DNA of 10,373 bases from Bacteroidales bacterium (lineage in GTDB: Bacteria > Bacteroidota > Bacteroidia > Bacteroidales > GCA-2711565), in the NCBI GenBank assembly GCA_029931995.1, contig JAOZQX010000008.1:1-10373 (forward strand), given 5' to 3'. The notes under the pieces are model-generated. The model worked only from the letters and a program-made list of their open reading frames with translations. It had not been told where the DNA came from and searched no databases. A program made the translations under genes and the position numbers. Below, piece after piece: positions 1 to 5,684 of the stretch; position 1 is the stretch's first letter; every line of letters begins with the position of its first letter.

Positions 1-39
1 AATGTTAGTGTTTTGGAAAAGTTCAATCAGGCTATTCAT
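1..39 (-). CDS. ArsG-like membrane permease, N-terminal 13 codons only (partial)
   Basis: An ATG at 39-37 overlaps the TGA stop of the preceding ArsF-family gene (TGATG) and opens a frame to the window edge, reading MNSLIELFQNTNI. The overlapping stop/start shows translational coupling to the genes upstream. As I recall the family, ArsG-type permeases begin with a similar short amphipathic stretch ending in an N-I pair before the first membrane helix, and they typically follow an ArsF-family gene. The identity is therefore inferred from context and a short N-terminus. Only 13 residues are visible, so no membrane segment or motif can be confirmed. Known role of the family: a DsbD/CcdA-like multi-pass inner-membrane protein assigned to efflux of aromatic aminoarsenicals. 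Confidence 0.55.
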   Translation of the reverse strand, partial: MNSLIELFQNTNI

Positions 40-467
40 CAGATGATTTCGTCAATTTCTTTTTTGATAGTACTTTTTAGTTTGTCAGGGTTTGCAATGG
101 CATACATGAAAGCTAAGTTGGTTATGTTTTCAACTCTTACTAAGGTTCCTTGAGTTTTTTTAACCAGTAAACTCGAGCCGGATACTTCCATCTTTTCGGC
201 TAATTCTTTGTTTTCAGCCTGATCATAATTCACATCATGAAAATTTACTATGCCTGCTTCGGCTTCTTTTGCGTATGCTTCTTTTAAATACTCAAGTGTA
301 ACTGAACCAACAGCCTTACAGGTTTTACATCTGCGATCACCATGAAAATAATAAACATCAACTTTTGATGTGATTTCCTGTTTTAAAGATTTTTCTTCTG
401 TTTGTTGTGCTTCCGCTGATAAAAATGCAATTGCAATTCCGATCAATAATAGAATGTTTTTTTTCAT
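39..467 (-). CDS. exported thioredoxin-like protein, ArsF family
   Basis: A 142-residue protein with a Sec signal peptide: Lys-Lys at 2-3, a hydrophobic core at about 5-17, and likely cleavage after SAEA (residue 20). It should act in the periplasm, free or at the membrane. The mature part carries a CKTC pair at residues 47-50 after a beta strand (VDVYYFHG), as in thioredoxin folds. The rest fits the family described as the ArsF subunit of nitrophenyl-arsenical reduction. The ATG lies 1 bp after the stop of the upstream thioredoxin-like gene, and its own stop overlaps the next start, so it sits inside one operon. Seen: signal, CXXC, gene order. Known: in Shewanella, arsEFG handles roxarsone and nitarsone. 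Inferred: this homologue does the same or serves as a periplasmic thiol acceptor. Confidence 0.82.
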   Translation of the reverse strand: MKKNILLLIGIAIAFLSAEAQQTEEKSLKQEITSKVDVYYFHGDRRCKTCKAVGSVTLEYLKEAYAKEAEAGIVNFHDVNYDQAENKELAEKMEVSGSSLLVKKTQGTLVRVENITNLAFMYAIANPDKLKSTIKKEIDEII

Positions 468-468
468 T

Positions 469-705
469 TTATGCTTTATTTATGAGTTCAATAATTTCTT
501 TAACAGACAGCATTTTTCCATACATTACAACTTTCTCATCAATAACCAAAGCAGGAGTTCGCATTACGCCATATCCCATGATCTCAAGGATATCCTCAAT
601 TTTAATTATCTCAGCTTTTATTCCCATTTCTTCAACAGCCTGACGGGTCGCCTTCTCCATTGTTTTGCATTTAGTACAGCCTGTCCCCAATACTTTTATA
701 ATCAT
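469..705 (-). CDS. small cytoplasmic thioredoxin-family protein (ArsE-like, Thioredoxin_3 type)
   Basis: A 78-residue protein without a signal peptide, of normal length for the minimal thioredoxin_3 (TM0996-like redox-active disulfide) family. The first beta strand (IIKVLGTG) leads directly into the CTKC redox pair at residues 10-13, and the cis-proline loop is RTPALV with Pro51. It lacks the WCGPC sequence of ordinary thioredoxins. It lies 57 bp after arsR and 1 bp before the ArsF-family gene, so it is the natural cytoplasmic partner of that protein and of the ArsG-like membrane protein. Likely role (inference): passing electrons from the cytoplasm to the membrane component, or serving as the ArsE subunit of nitroarsenical reduction. 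The 57-bp gap upstream contains a perfect inverted repeat, a probable ArsR operator. Confidence 0.85.
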   Translation of the reverse strand: MIIKVLGTGCTKCKTMEKATRQAVEEMGIKAEIIKIEDILEIMGYGVMRTPALVIDEKVVMYGKMLSVKEIIELINKA

Positions 706-728
706 TGTATTTATTGTTTTAATTAGTA

Positions 729-746
729 TTTCGTAAAAATACGAAA
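729..746. promoter_or_regulatory. inverted repeat, probable ArsR operator
   Basis: TTTCGTA-AAAA-TACGAAA is a perfect inverted repeat with 7-bp arms. It lies in the 57-bp gap between the arsR stop and the ArsE-like start. On the minus strand a TTTG immediately precedes it, where a Bacteroidota -33 element could lie, so a bound repressor would block a promoter for the redox genes. The -7 side (TACTAATT) is a poor match to TAnnTTTG. Size and symmetry suit a winged-helix ArsR dimer. Binding by the neighbouring ArsR is inferred. Confidence 0.55.
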
Positions 747-762
747 CAAAGATAAATTTTTT

Positions 763-1056
763 TTACAAATTCATAAAGCTTTTAAAAGACTTTTTTGCAA
801 TTTCCCAATTATCTTTGTTGATACAATACTTAATTCTCGGCGGATTAATTTCTCCCTGAATTAAACCGGCTGCTTTTAATTCTTTTAAATGTTGTGATAA
901 CGTTGAGCGAGCAATAGGGAGATCTTCAGCTAAATCGCCACTATAGCAACAAGATTGCTTAGATAAATGCTGCATAATATGAACTCGGGCAGGATGTGAA
1001 AGTGCTTTTGCCCATCTGGCTAAGTTGATTTGTTCGCTATTATAGAAGTTGCTCAT
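763..1056 (-). CDS. arsR: ArsR/SmtB-family winged-helix repressor
   Basis: A 97-residue protein of normal ArsR length. ALSHPARVHIMQHL (residues 18-31) is the typical N-terminal helix pair. The recognition helix is in PIARSTLSQHLKELKAAGLI (47-66), followed by a beta wing ending IKYCIN. It probably represses its own operon and is released by a bound metalloid or soft metal. The thiols visible are Cys36-Cys37 and Cys78. The CxCxxC site in helix 3 of E. coli ArsR is not present: the aligned residues are Tyr, Gly and Ala. If it senses As(III) or an organoarsenical, the site must therefore be built differently. It is first in the minus-strand operon and divergent from the LiaF-like operon. Family assignment is firm; the ligand is unknown. 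Confidence 0.9.
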   Translation of the reverse strand: MSNFYNSEQINLARWAKALSHPARVHIMQHLSKQSCCYSGDLAEDLPIARSTLSQHLKELKAAGLIQGEINPPRIKYCINKDNWEIAKKSFKSFMNL

Positions 1057-1075
1057 AATCGGATTTAATTTTCGG

Positions 1076-1083
1076 TAAAAGTA
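1076..1083 (-). promoter_or_regulatory. candidate -7 promoter element for arsR
   Basis: On the minus strand this reads TACTTTTA, 7 of 8 to the Bacteroidota -7 consensus TAnnTTTG, about 20 bp upstream of the arsR ATG. The surrounding 1070-1088 resembles a degenerate copy of the 729-746 operator (TTTCG, then TAAAA, then TA and AAA, with one extra G), so autoregulation is possible. No clear -33 element is seen. Confidence 0.35.
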
Positions 1084-1154
1084 TAAAAAAATGAATTTAC
1101 CCGATTCAAACCCGCATTCGCCGAAAAATATTTTTTATAAATGACAGACTGTGA

Positions 1155-1162
1155 TATATTTG
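1155..1162 (+). promoter_or_regulatory. -7 promoter element for the LiaF-like/LytS/LytTR operon
   Basis: TATATTTG is a perfect match to TAnnTTTG, placed 27 bp before the ATG at 1190, which predicts a short leader. A T-rich run at 1131-1136 sits at about the right distance to act as a weak -33 element. This is the only good promoter-like match upstream of the three plus-strand genes. Confidence 0.5.
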
Positions 1163-1189
1163 CAGTATATTATTTAATAGAAATATAAA

Positions 1190-1930
1190 ATGGAAAATTT
1201 AAATGATAATAAAATACCACATGTAAAAAATAGAAGGGTTGTTCTGGGAGTGGTAGCAATATTCTTTGGTGTATTAATACTGGCCTCTAATTTCGATATT
1301 CTGTCGTACAATATTCGCCATATTCTTTTTTCATGGCAAATGATATTAATTATAATTGGCTTGATACAAATTATGAACCATAAAGTAAAACCTGTAGGTT
1401 ATATTTTAATTGCCGTTGGGGGTTTCTTTCTCTTACCTGATATTTTTGATTTCCCATTCAATTTTATGAGTTTATTTTGGCCTGTATTATTGATCATTGT
1501 TGGGCTGTCATTAATACTCTTTCACCGTTCAGGGAATTATCCATGGTCTGCTCATTCGAACCATATGGGTCAGGATGCTTATGACTCAGGCTATTTGGAT
1601 GAAGTAAATATTTTTGGAGGATCGAAGCGAAAAATTGCTAATCAGAAATTTATTGGTGGTAAAATCACCAATATTTTTGGGGGTGCTGAGATTGATTTGA
1701 CACAGGCTGAGCTTGGAGAAGGTGAACAACACGTCTTGGAAGTTGTTTGTGTTTTTGGTGGAATGTCACTAATTGTACCTTCCGACTGGTTGATTCATGT
1801 TGATGTAGTTTCGATTTTTGGAGCGTTTGAAGATAAACGTACTATTATTAAAAAGTCTGATGAGGCCAAAAGCAAGATTATAATTAAAGGAGTTGCTATT
1901 TTTGGCGGAGGCGATATTAAAAGCTATTAA
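1190..1930 (+). CDS. LiaF-like envelope-stress membrane protein
   Basis: A 246-residue protein with four predicted membrane segments at about 17-34, 46-63, 68-84 and 94-111, arranged as two hairpins as in LiaI/LiaF-type and DUF5668 proteins. A polar linker follows, then a soluble C-terminal domain built from five short repeats centred on FGG or FGA (141-144, 162-165, 188-191, 209-212, 237-240), the beta-helical signature of the LiaF C-terminal domain. In Firmicutes, LiaF inhibits the LiaS kinase until cell-wall damage. Here the next gene, 6 bp downstream, is a LytS-type kinase rather than LiaS. The inferred role is a membrane-anchored modulator of that kinase. There is no signal peptide besides the first helix, and the ATG matches the promoter position. 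Confidence 0.82.
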   Translation: MENLNDNKIPHVKNRRVVLGVVAIFFGVLILASNFDILSYNIRHILFSWQMILIIIGLIQIMNHKVKPVGYILIAVGGFFLLPDIFDFPFNFMSLFWPVLLIIVGLSLILFHRSGNYPWSAHSNHMGQDAYDSGYLDEVNIFGGSKRKIANQKFIGGKITNIFGGAEIDLTQAELGEGEQHVLEVVCVFGGMSLIVPSDWLIHVDVVSIFGAFEDKRTIIKKSDEAKSKIIIKGVAIFGGGDIKSY

Positions 1931-1936
1931 GAAATA

Positions 1937-2998
1937 ATGGTACATCCAATTGTTGGAAATAAAAAAGCAGTACTGATCTTTCTCCTAATTTGGACCATGT
2001 TAATTGGAGTTCATTTTTTGGTCTTATACTGGTTTTACGATGTTGATTCATTACATGCCTGGATCGATTCAATAGTATTTAATACCATATTTGCCATACT
2101 TAGCTTGGCTTTATGGTATGTTGCGAGGTATAACAGCCCATCACGATCTTCTGTTTTATCATTGCTAATTAACCATCTTGCAAGTTTAATACTGATTACA
2201 GTAATCTGGATTGCTCTTGGAAGCTATCTTCTTAATGTGTTTATTGTGAGTACATTTTATTATGATTTTTTGGAAGAAACTATTCCCTGGCGTATTATTA
2301 GTGCGGTGTTTTTGTATTTTATTATATCTCTAATTTATTATTTGCTTCTCTATTATAATGATTTACAAGAACGCAGAACCAAAGAACTTAAGTTAATTGA
2401 TATGGTTAGCGAAAGCGAGCTGAATCTACTGAAGTCACAAATCAATCCTCACTTTTTATTTAATAGTTTAAATAGCATTAGTTCACTTACTATTTCTGAT
2501 TCGGCCAAGGCGCAGGAAATGATTATTAAATTATCAGACTTCTTGAGATATACTGTTTCGAAAGATGATAGTCGCTTTACAAAACTTGAACAGGAATTGG
2601 AAAATATTCAACGTTATTTGGATATTGAAAAAATTAGGTTTGGCAATAGATTACACTTTAAGTTTGAAGTAAGTGACTTATGCTACGATGCATATATTCC
2701 TGTTATGATATTGCAGCCGCTATACGAAAATGCACTTAAGCATGGAGTATATGAGAGTTCTGAACCAATTATTATTCGTACAGAATGTGTTTATAAATCA
2801 GATCATGTTTTTATTCGTATATTAAACAATTATGAGAAGAGTACAAACGTTAAAAAAGGAGCCGGTATTGGCTTGAAAAATATAAGTGAACGCTTAAAGT
2901 TAATTTATAAACATAGCGATCTGTTGAAGATCATTAAAACTGAAAACGAATTTGAAGTACAATTATTCATACCTTTATTAACCCAAACAAATGAGTGA
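1937..2998 (+). CDS. LytS-type sensor histidine kinase
   Basis: A 353-residue inner-membrane kinase. Four hydrophobic segments (about 10-32, 42-64, 73-100 and 116-140) make up the sensor half, with almost no extracytoplasmic domain. A short coiled linker (144-163) leads to the His_kinase domain with NPHFLFN (170-176), where His172 is the phosphorylated residue. The ATP-binding half has the N box LQPLYENALKHG (259-270, Asn265) and the G box GAGIGL (308-313). The usual D-N-G of the G1 region is replaced by N-N-Y at about 297-299, which LytS-family kinases may tolerate. It starts 6 bp after the LiaF-like gene and ends 8 bp inside the response regulator, so all three are co-transcribed. It lacks a ligand domain, so it probably depends on a membrane partner for its signal (inference). 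Confidence 0.9.
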   Translation: MVHPIVGNKKAVLIFLLIWTMLIGVHFLVLYWFYDVDSLHAWIDSIVFNTIFAILSLALWYVARYNSPSRSSVLSLLINHLASLILITVIWIALGSYLLNVFIVSTFYYDFLEETIPWRIISAVFLYFIISLIYYLLLYYNDLQERRTKELKLIDMVSESELNLLKSQINPHFLFNSLNSISSLTISDSAKAQEMIIKLSDFLRYTVSKDDSRFTKLEQELENIQRYLDIEKIRFGNRLHFKFEVSDLCYDAYIPVMILQPLYENALKHGVYESSEPIIIRTECVYKSDHVFIRILNNYEKSTNVKKGAGIGLKNISERLKLIYKHSDLLKIIKTENEFEVQLFIPLLTQTNE

Positions 2999-3743
2999 AA
3001 TACGCACCATAATTATTGACGATGAACAACCTGCAAGGGATTTATTATTGCATTATATTTCAAAATTCCCGGAATTTGATGTAATTGCCGAAGCTTCTGA
3101 TGGATTTAAAGGCATTCAGGTTATACAGGAATACAAACCCGAAGTGGTTTTTTTGGATATCCAAATGCCAAAACTTACCGGTTTCGAAATGCTGGAATTA
3201 ATCGACCCCAAACCCTTAATTGTTTTTTCAACAGCTTACGATCAATTTGCAATTAAAGCTTTTGTGATGAATGCGGTTGACTATCTTTTAAAGCCCTATT
3301 CTCGTGATCGTTTTGCCCAAGCCATTGAAAAGATTAAACAGAAGTTGGAAAAAAGTGAAGCTGTTGAGAGTCAGAATAAAAAATTAATTCAAACCGTTGA
3401 CGATTCTACTGAATTAATCAATCGTATTGCTGTTCGTACGGCTCAAAAAATTCAGGTTATTCCGGTAAAGGATATTCAATATTTTGAAGCTGCTGATGAT
3501 TATGTGATGATTCATACAGCAGATGGAAGGTACTTAAAAGAAAAAACGATGAAGTATTTCGAGAGTCATCTTGATCACCATCAGTTTGTACGCATTCATC
3601 GTTCGTTTATTTTAAACATGGCCGAAATGAATAAAATTGAGCGTTACGAAAAAGATAGTCATGTGGTAGTTTTAAAAAATGATGCTCAACTTAAAGTGAG
3701 TGCCAGTGGTTATAAGTTACTTCGAGAGAGATTGGGATTTTAA
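2991..3743 (+). CDS. LytTR-family response regulator
   Basis: A 250-residue two-domain regulator. The receiver domain (about 4-120) has the acidic pair Asp10-Asp11, phosphoacceptor Asp56 in VVFLDIQMP, Ser80-Thr81 and Lys101 in LLKPY. A charged linker follows (about 110-138). The LytTR DNA-binding domain fills about 140-250, with the conserved YFEAADDYVMIHT and the FVRIHRSFILN helix-strand region. It should be phosphorylated by the overlapping upstream kinase (8-bp overlap at the stop/start) and bind direct-repeat promoter sites as a dimer. LytTR regulators commonly control envelope, autolysis or adhesion genes, but no target is visible here. A hairpin terminator follows about 45 bp after the stop. 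Confidence 0.93.
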   Translation: MSEIRTIIIDDEQPARDLLLHYISKFPEFDVIAEASDGFKGIQVIQEYKPEVVFLDIQMPKLTGFEMLELIDPKPLIVFSTAYDQFAIKAFVMNAVDYLLKPYSRDRFAQAIEKIKQKLEKSEAVESQNKKLIQTVDDSTELINRIAVRTAQKIQVIPVKDIQYFEAADDYVMIHTADGRYLKEKTMKYFESHLDHHQFVRIHRSFILNMAEMNKIERYEKDSHVVVLKNDAQLKVSASGYKLLRERLGF

Positions 3744-3770
3744 AATCTTAAAATTCCAATATTCAAAAAA

Positions 3771-3838
3771 CAAATTTCAAATAAATTACAAATCCCAATG
3801 CTTCAATATTGTGTTGGGATTTTTTGTTTGGAATTTGG
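3771..3838. repeat. imperfect long inverted repeat around the terminator
   Basis: The left arm, 3771-3798, begins CAAATTTCAAATAAA and ends AAATCCCAA. It matches the reverse complement of 3814-3838, which reads CCAAATTCCAAACAAA then AAATCCCAA. The differences are two T/C changes and a 4-nt gap. The inner 9 bp form the terminator stem. The A/C-rich CAAATTCCAAA style resembles intergenic repeats common in Bacteroidota genomes. The flanks (3746-3770 and 3839-3885) have similar low-complexity CAAAT composition. Confidence 0.6.
3790..3825 (+). terminator. rho-independent terminator after the LytTR operon
   Basis: The stem is AAATCCCAA (3790-3798) with TTGGGATTT (3814-3822), 9 perfect pairs, with a few extra pairs possible in the loop. 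A run of six T at 3820-3825 gives a classic plus-strand terminator. It stands between two convergent genes, but the minus-strand side has a weaker T tract, so it serves the plus-strand operon best. Confidence 0.75.
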
Positions 3839-3848
3839 AGCTTGATAA

Positions 3849-4664
3849 TTATTTGTTATTTGATGTTTGGGTTTTGGTGCTTATCAAATAGAAGGCTGTT
3901 GTCGTGAAAAAATTTCTCAAGTATGGACTGTGGCTAATAAAGCCAAATTGTCCCCGACTTTTTAAATTAAATTTATACTTATAAATAGGATTGATCAGAT
4001 AAAACTTTCTTGAAAGAATCTGGAATCCTGTTTTTTTTGTGATCCGTTCAAATCGCTCAATTGAAATTCCGGTTTCTTTTATTTCAAGCAGTGAATCAAT
4101 TTTTCTTTTTTTCTCACCAAAAAGCTTTAGCATTTGTTTATACACAGCTTTTGGGAGTATATGATACCATGGAAGGGTAGAAGCCAGTTTGTTATCACAC
4201 ATTTGTTGATGTCCGCCAAAAGGCATTTGCCATGGAGGAAAACCAAAAAATATCTTGCCACCCGGATTTAAAAAATCCTTTATTTGTTGAAAAAACTTTT
4301 GCTGATCGGGGATGTGCTCAATAACATCTTTTAAAATGATAAGATCAAAGAGGTGGGGTAGGTCTTTCTTGGTGTCAATATCATAAATATTTTTATTGAT
4401 AAAATCAACACGACCGTTTGCAAAATCTTCTTTCAGAAACTCTTTCGCCAGCTCAGTTCGAGAAGAGTTGAGTTCAATCCCTGTACAACGATGACCTTTC
4501 TCTAAAAAAACTTTTAAAACTCCAGCTTCGGCACAGCCAATTTCCAGTACTTTGAGCTCTTTGCTTAAATTGCAAAAGCTAGCTACAAAAGGAATAATAT
4601 ATTCTTTTGATATCAGATATTGAATGTTAAAATATCGTTCTTTGTCTTTGTGAAATTCGAACAT
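3849..4664 (-). CDS. class I SAM-dependent methyltransferase
   Basis: A 271-residue protein with a class I methyltransferase core. Motif I is VLEIGCAEAG (39-48), the acidic end of strand 2 is TGIELN (61-66, Glu64), and motif II is DLIILKDVIEHI (107-118) followed by LNPGGKIFF. This looks like the Methyltransf_11/23 type acting on small molecules, lipids or sugars; the substrate cannot be told. An insert after the core (about 144-190, rich in Trp, Pro and Lys) and a basic C-terminal half may bind the substrate. The last residues (LISTKTQTSNNK) are encoded by low-complexity CAAAT-type sequence bordering the inverted repeat, so the tail may be a recent extension. The ATG lies 13 nt after the T tract of the hairpin that follows sucD, so expression probably comes by read-through. 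Confidence 0.85.
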   Translation of the reverse strand: MFEFHKDKERYFNIQYLISKEYIIPFVASFCNLSKELKVLEIGCAEAGVLKVFLEKGHRCTGIELNSSRTELAKEFLKEDFANGRVDFINKNIYDIDTKKDLPHLFDLIILKDVIEHIPDQQKFFQQIKDFLNPGGKIFFGFPPWQMPFGGHQQMCDNKLASTLPWYHILPKAVYKQMLKLFGEKKRKIDSLLEIKETGISIERFERITKKTGFQILSRKFYLINPIYKYKFNLKSRGQFGFISHSPYLRNFFTTTAFYLISTKTQTSNNK

Positions 4665-4677
4665 ATACCTATGTTTG

Positions 4678-4704
4678 AAAAATTAAAGGGGTGTCACCCC
4701 TTTA
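4678..4704 (-). terminator. hairpin with T tract directly after sucD
   Basis: TAAAGGGGTG-T-CACCCCTTTA (4684-4704) is a perfect 10-bp inverted repeat starting 2 bp after the sucD stop. Realistically it forms 8 pairs with a 5-nt loop. On the minus strand it is followed by TTTTT (4682-4678), so it should act as an intrinsic terminator for sucD. The methyltransferase ATG follows after 13 more bases, leaving no room for a separate promoter between them, so it may be a partial terminator or a 3'-end stabiliser. Confidence 0.7.
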
Positions 4705-4706
4705 TA

Positions 4707-5576
4707 TTAAGAAAGTACTTCCTTCATTTTTGTTCCAATCTCAGCCGGAGAATCAACCACGTGAATTCCACAACTTCTGAGTTTTTCTTTTTTGGCTTGG
4801 GCGGTGTCATCTTTACCACTTATGATAGCTCCTGCATGACCCATGGTACGACCTTTTGGAGCAGTTGCGCCGGCAATAAAACTAACTACTGGTTTACTAC
4901 CGTTTTCTTTAATCCATTCAGCTGCATCTGCTTCCATGTTTCCACCAATCTCACCAATCATTACAATGCCTTTAGTATCCGAATCATCCATAAATAATTT
5001 AACAGCATCTTTCGTGGTTGTGCCAATAATTGGGTCGCCACCAATACCAATAGCTGTACTTTGTCCAAGTCCTAATTTAGTTAATTGGTCAACAGCCTCG
5101 TAGGTCAAAGTTCCTGATCGGGAAACAATTCCTACATTTCCTTTTGAGTGAATAAAGCCCGGCATAATTCCAACCTTAGCTTCATTGGGAGTAATAATAC
5201 CCGGGCAATTAGGACCAATTAAACGGCAATCCAAATTGCAAAGAAAAGAGCTTACTTTTATCATGTCCTTTGTCGGGATACCTTCCGTAATACACACAAT
5301 TACTTTAATGCCTGCTTGTGCAGCTTCCATAATGGCTCCGGCAGCAAATCCCGGAGGAACAAAAATAATTGAGGTGTCAGCTCCGGTAGCTTTTACAGCT
5401 TCCTCAACAGTATTAAAAACAGGTAGCCCTAAATGCATTTGACCACCTTTGGCAGGGGTAACTCCACCAACTATATTAGTTCCATAATCAATCATTTGTT
5501 GCGAGTGGAAAGTCCCTTCTCCACCTGTAAATCCTTGTACAAGTATTTTCGAATCTTTGCTAACTAAGATGCTCAT
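4707..5576 (-). CDS. sucD: succinyl-CoA ligase, alpha subunit
   Basis: A 289-residue cytoplasmic enzyme subunit of full length for SucD. With SucC it converts succinyl-CoA, ADP or GDP and phosphate to succinate, CoA and ATP or GTP in the citric acid cycle. The N-terminal CoA-binding Rossmann domain begins [14 protein letters not shown] (11-24), followed by [17 protein letters not shown] (131-138) and [11 protein letters not shown] (162-172) are family signatures. The phosphorylated histidine is His247 in GRTMGHAGA. No key residue is missing. The beta subunit gene (sucC) is not next to it: mnmE is divergent upstream and a methyltransferase lies downstream. The ATG is 43 bp from a perfect minus-strand TAnnTTTG element. 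Confidence 0.97.
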   Translation of the reverse strand: MSILVSKDSKILVQGFTGGEGTFHSQQMIDYGTNIVGGVTPAKGGQMHLGLPVFNTVEEAVKATGADTSIIFVPPGFAAGAIMEAAQAGIKVIVCITEGIPTKDMIKVSSFLCNLDCRLIGPNCPGIITPNEAKVGIMPGFIHSKGNVGIVSRSGTLTYEAVDQLTKLGLGQSTAIGIGGDPIIGTTTKDAVKLFMDDSDTKGIVMIGEIGGNMEADAAEWIKENGSKPVVSFIAGATAPKGRTMGHAGAIISGKDDTAQAKKEKLRSCGIHVVDSPAEIGTKMKEVLS

Positions 5577-5618
5577 GTATGTTTAGTATTTGTAGTTTTT
5601 TGAATTTTATCTTACGAA

Positions 5619-5626
5619 CAAAGGTA
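5619..5626 (-). promoter_or_regulatory. -7 promoter element for sucD
   Basis: The minus strand reads TACCTTTG, a perfect match to TAnnTTTG, 43 bp from the sucD ATG. The expected -33 region falls over the 15-bp palindrome at 5639-5653, which is shared with the divergent mnmE promoter. Confidence 0.55.
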
Positions 5627-5638
5627 CATTGTTTTAAA

Positions 5639-5653
5639 TTATTTCTGAAATAA
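5639..5653. promoter_or_regulatory. 15-bp palindrome between the divergent sucD and mnmE promoters
   Basis: TTATTTC-T-GAAATAA is a perfect 7-bp inverted repeat with one central base. It lies 12 bp from the sucD -7 element and 5 bp from the mnmE -7 element, overlapping the -33 side of both. A dimeric regulator could bind here. In AT-rich DNA it could also be chance. Confidence 0.3.
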
Positions 5654-5658
5654 ATAGC

Positions 5659-5666
5659 TACTTTTG
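5659..5666 (+). promoter_or_regulatory. -7 promoter element for mnmE
   Basis: TACTTTTG matches TAnnTTTG perfectly and ends 18 bp before the mnmE ATG, which predicts a very short leader. A second match, TAATTTTG at 5673-5680, ends 4 bp before the ATG and is probably too close for normal initiation. Confidence 0.5.
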
Positions 5667-5684
5667 TATTAGTAATTTTGTGGT

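Noticed and set aside
370..726. Open frames on the plus strand opposite the ArsE/ArsF-like genes
   Set aside because: They overlap two well-supported minus-strand genes, are rich in Phe, Ser, Cys and Asn as expected of antisense frames, and show no domain.
3700..3891. Plus-strand 63-codon frame running out of the response regulator
   Set aside because: It overlaps the end of the LytTR gene, crosses the terminator hairpin and consists of low-complexity translation of the inverted repeat.
4620..5442. Three plus-strand frames opposite sucD and the methyltransferase start
   Set aside because: They are antisense to sucD, whose motifs and full length are clear; no promoter or family is seen.
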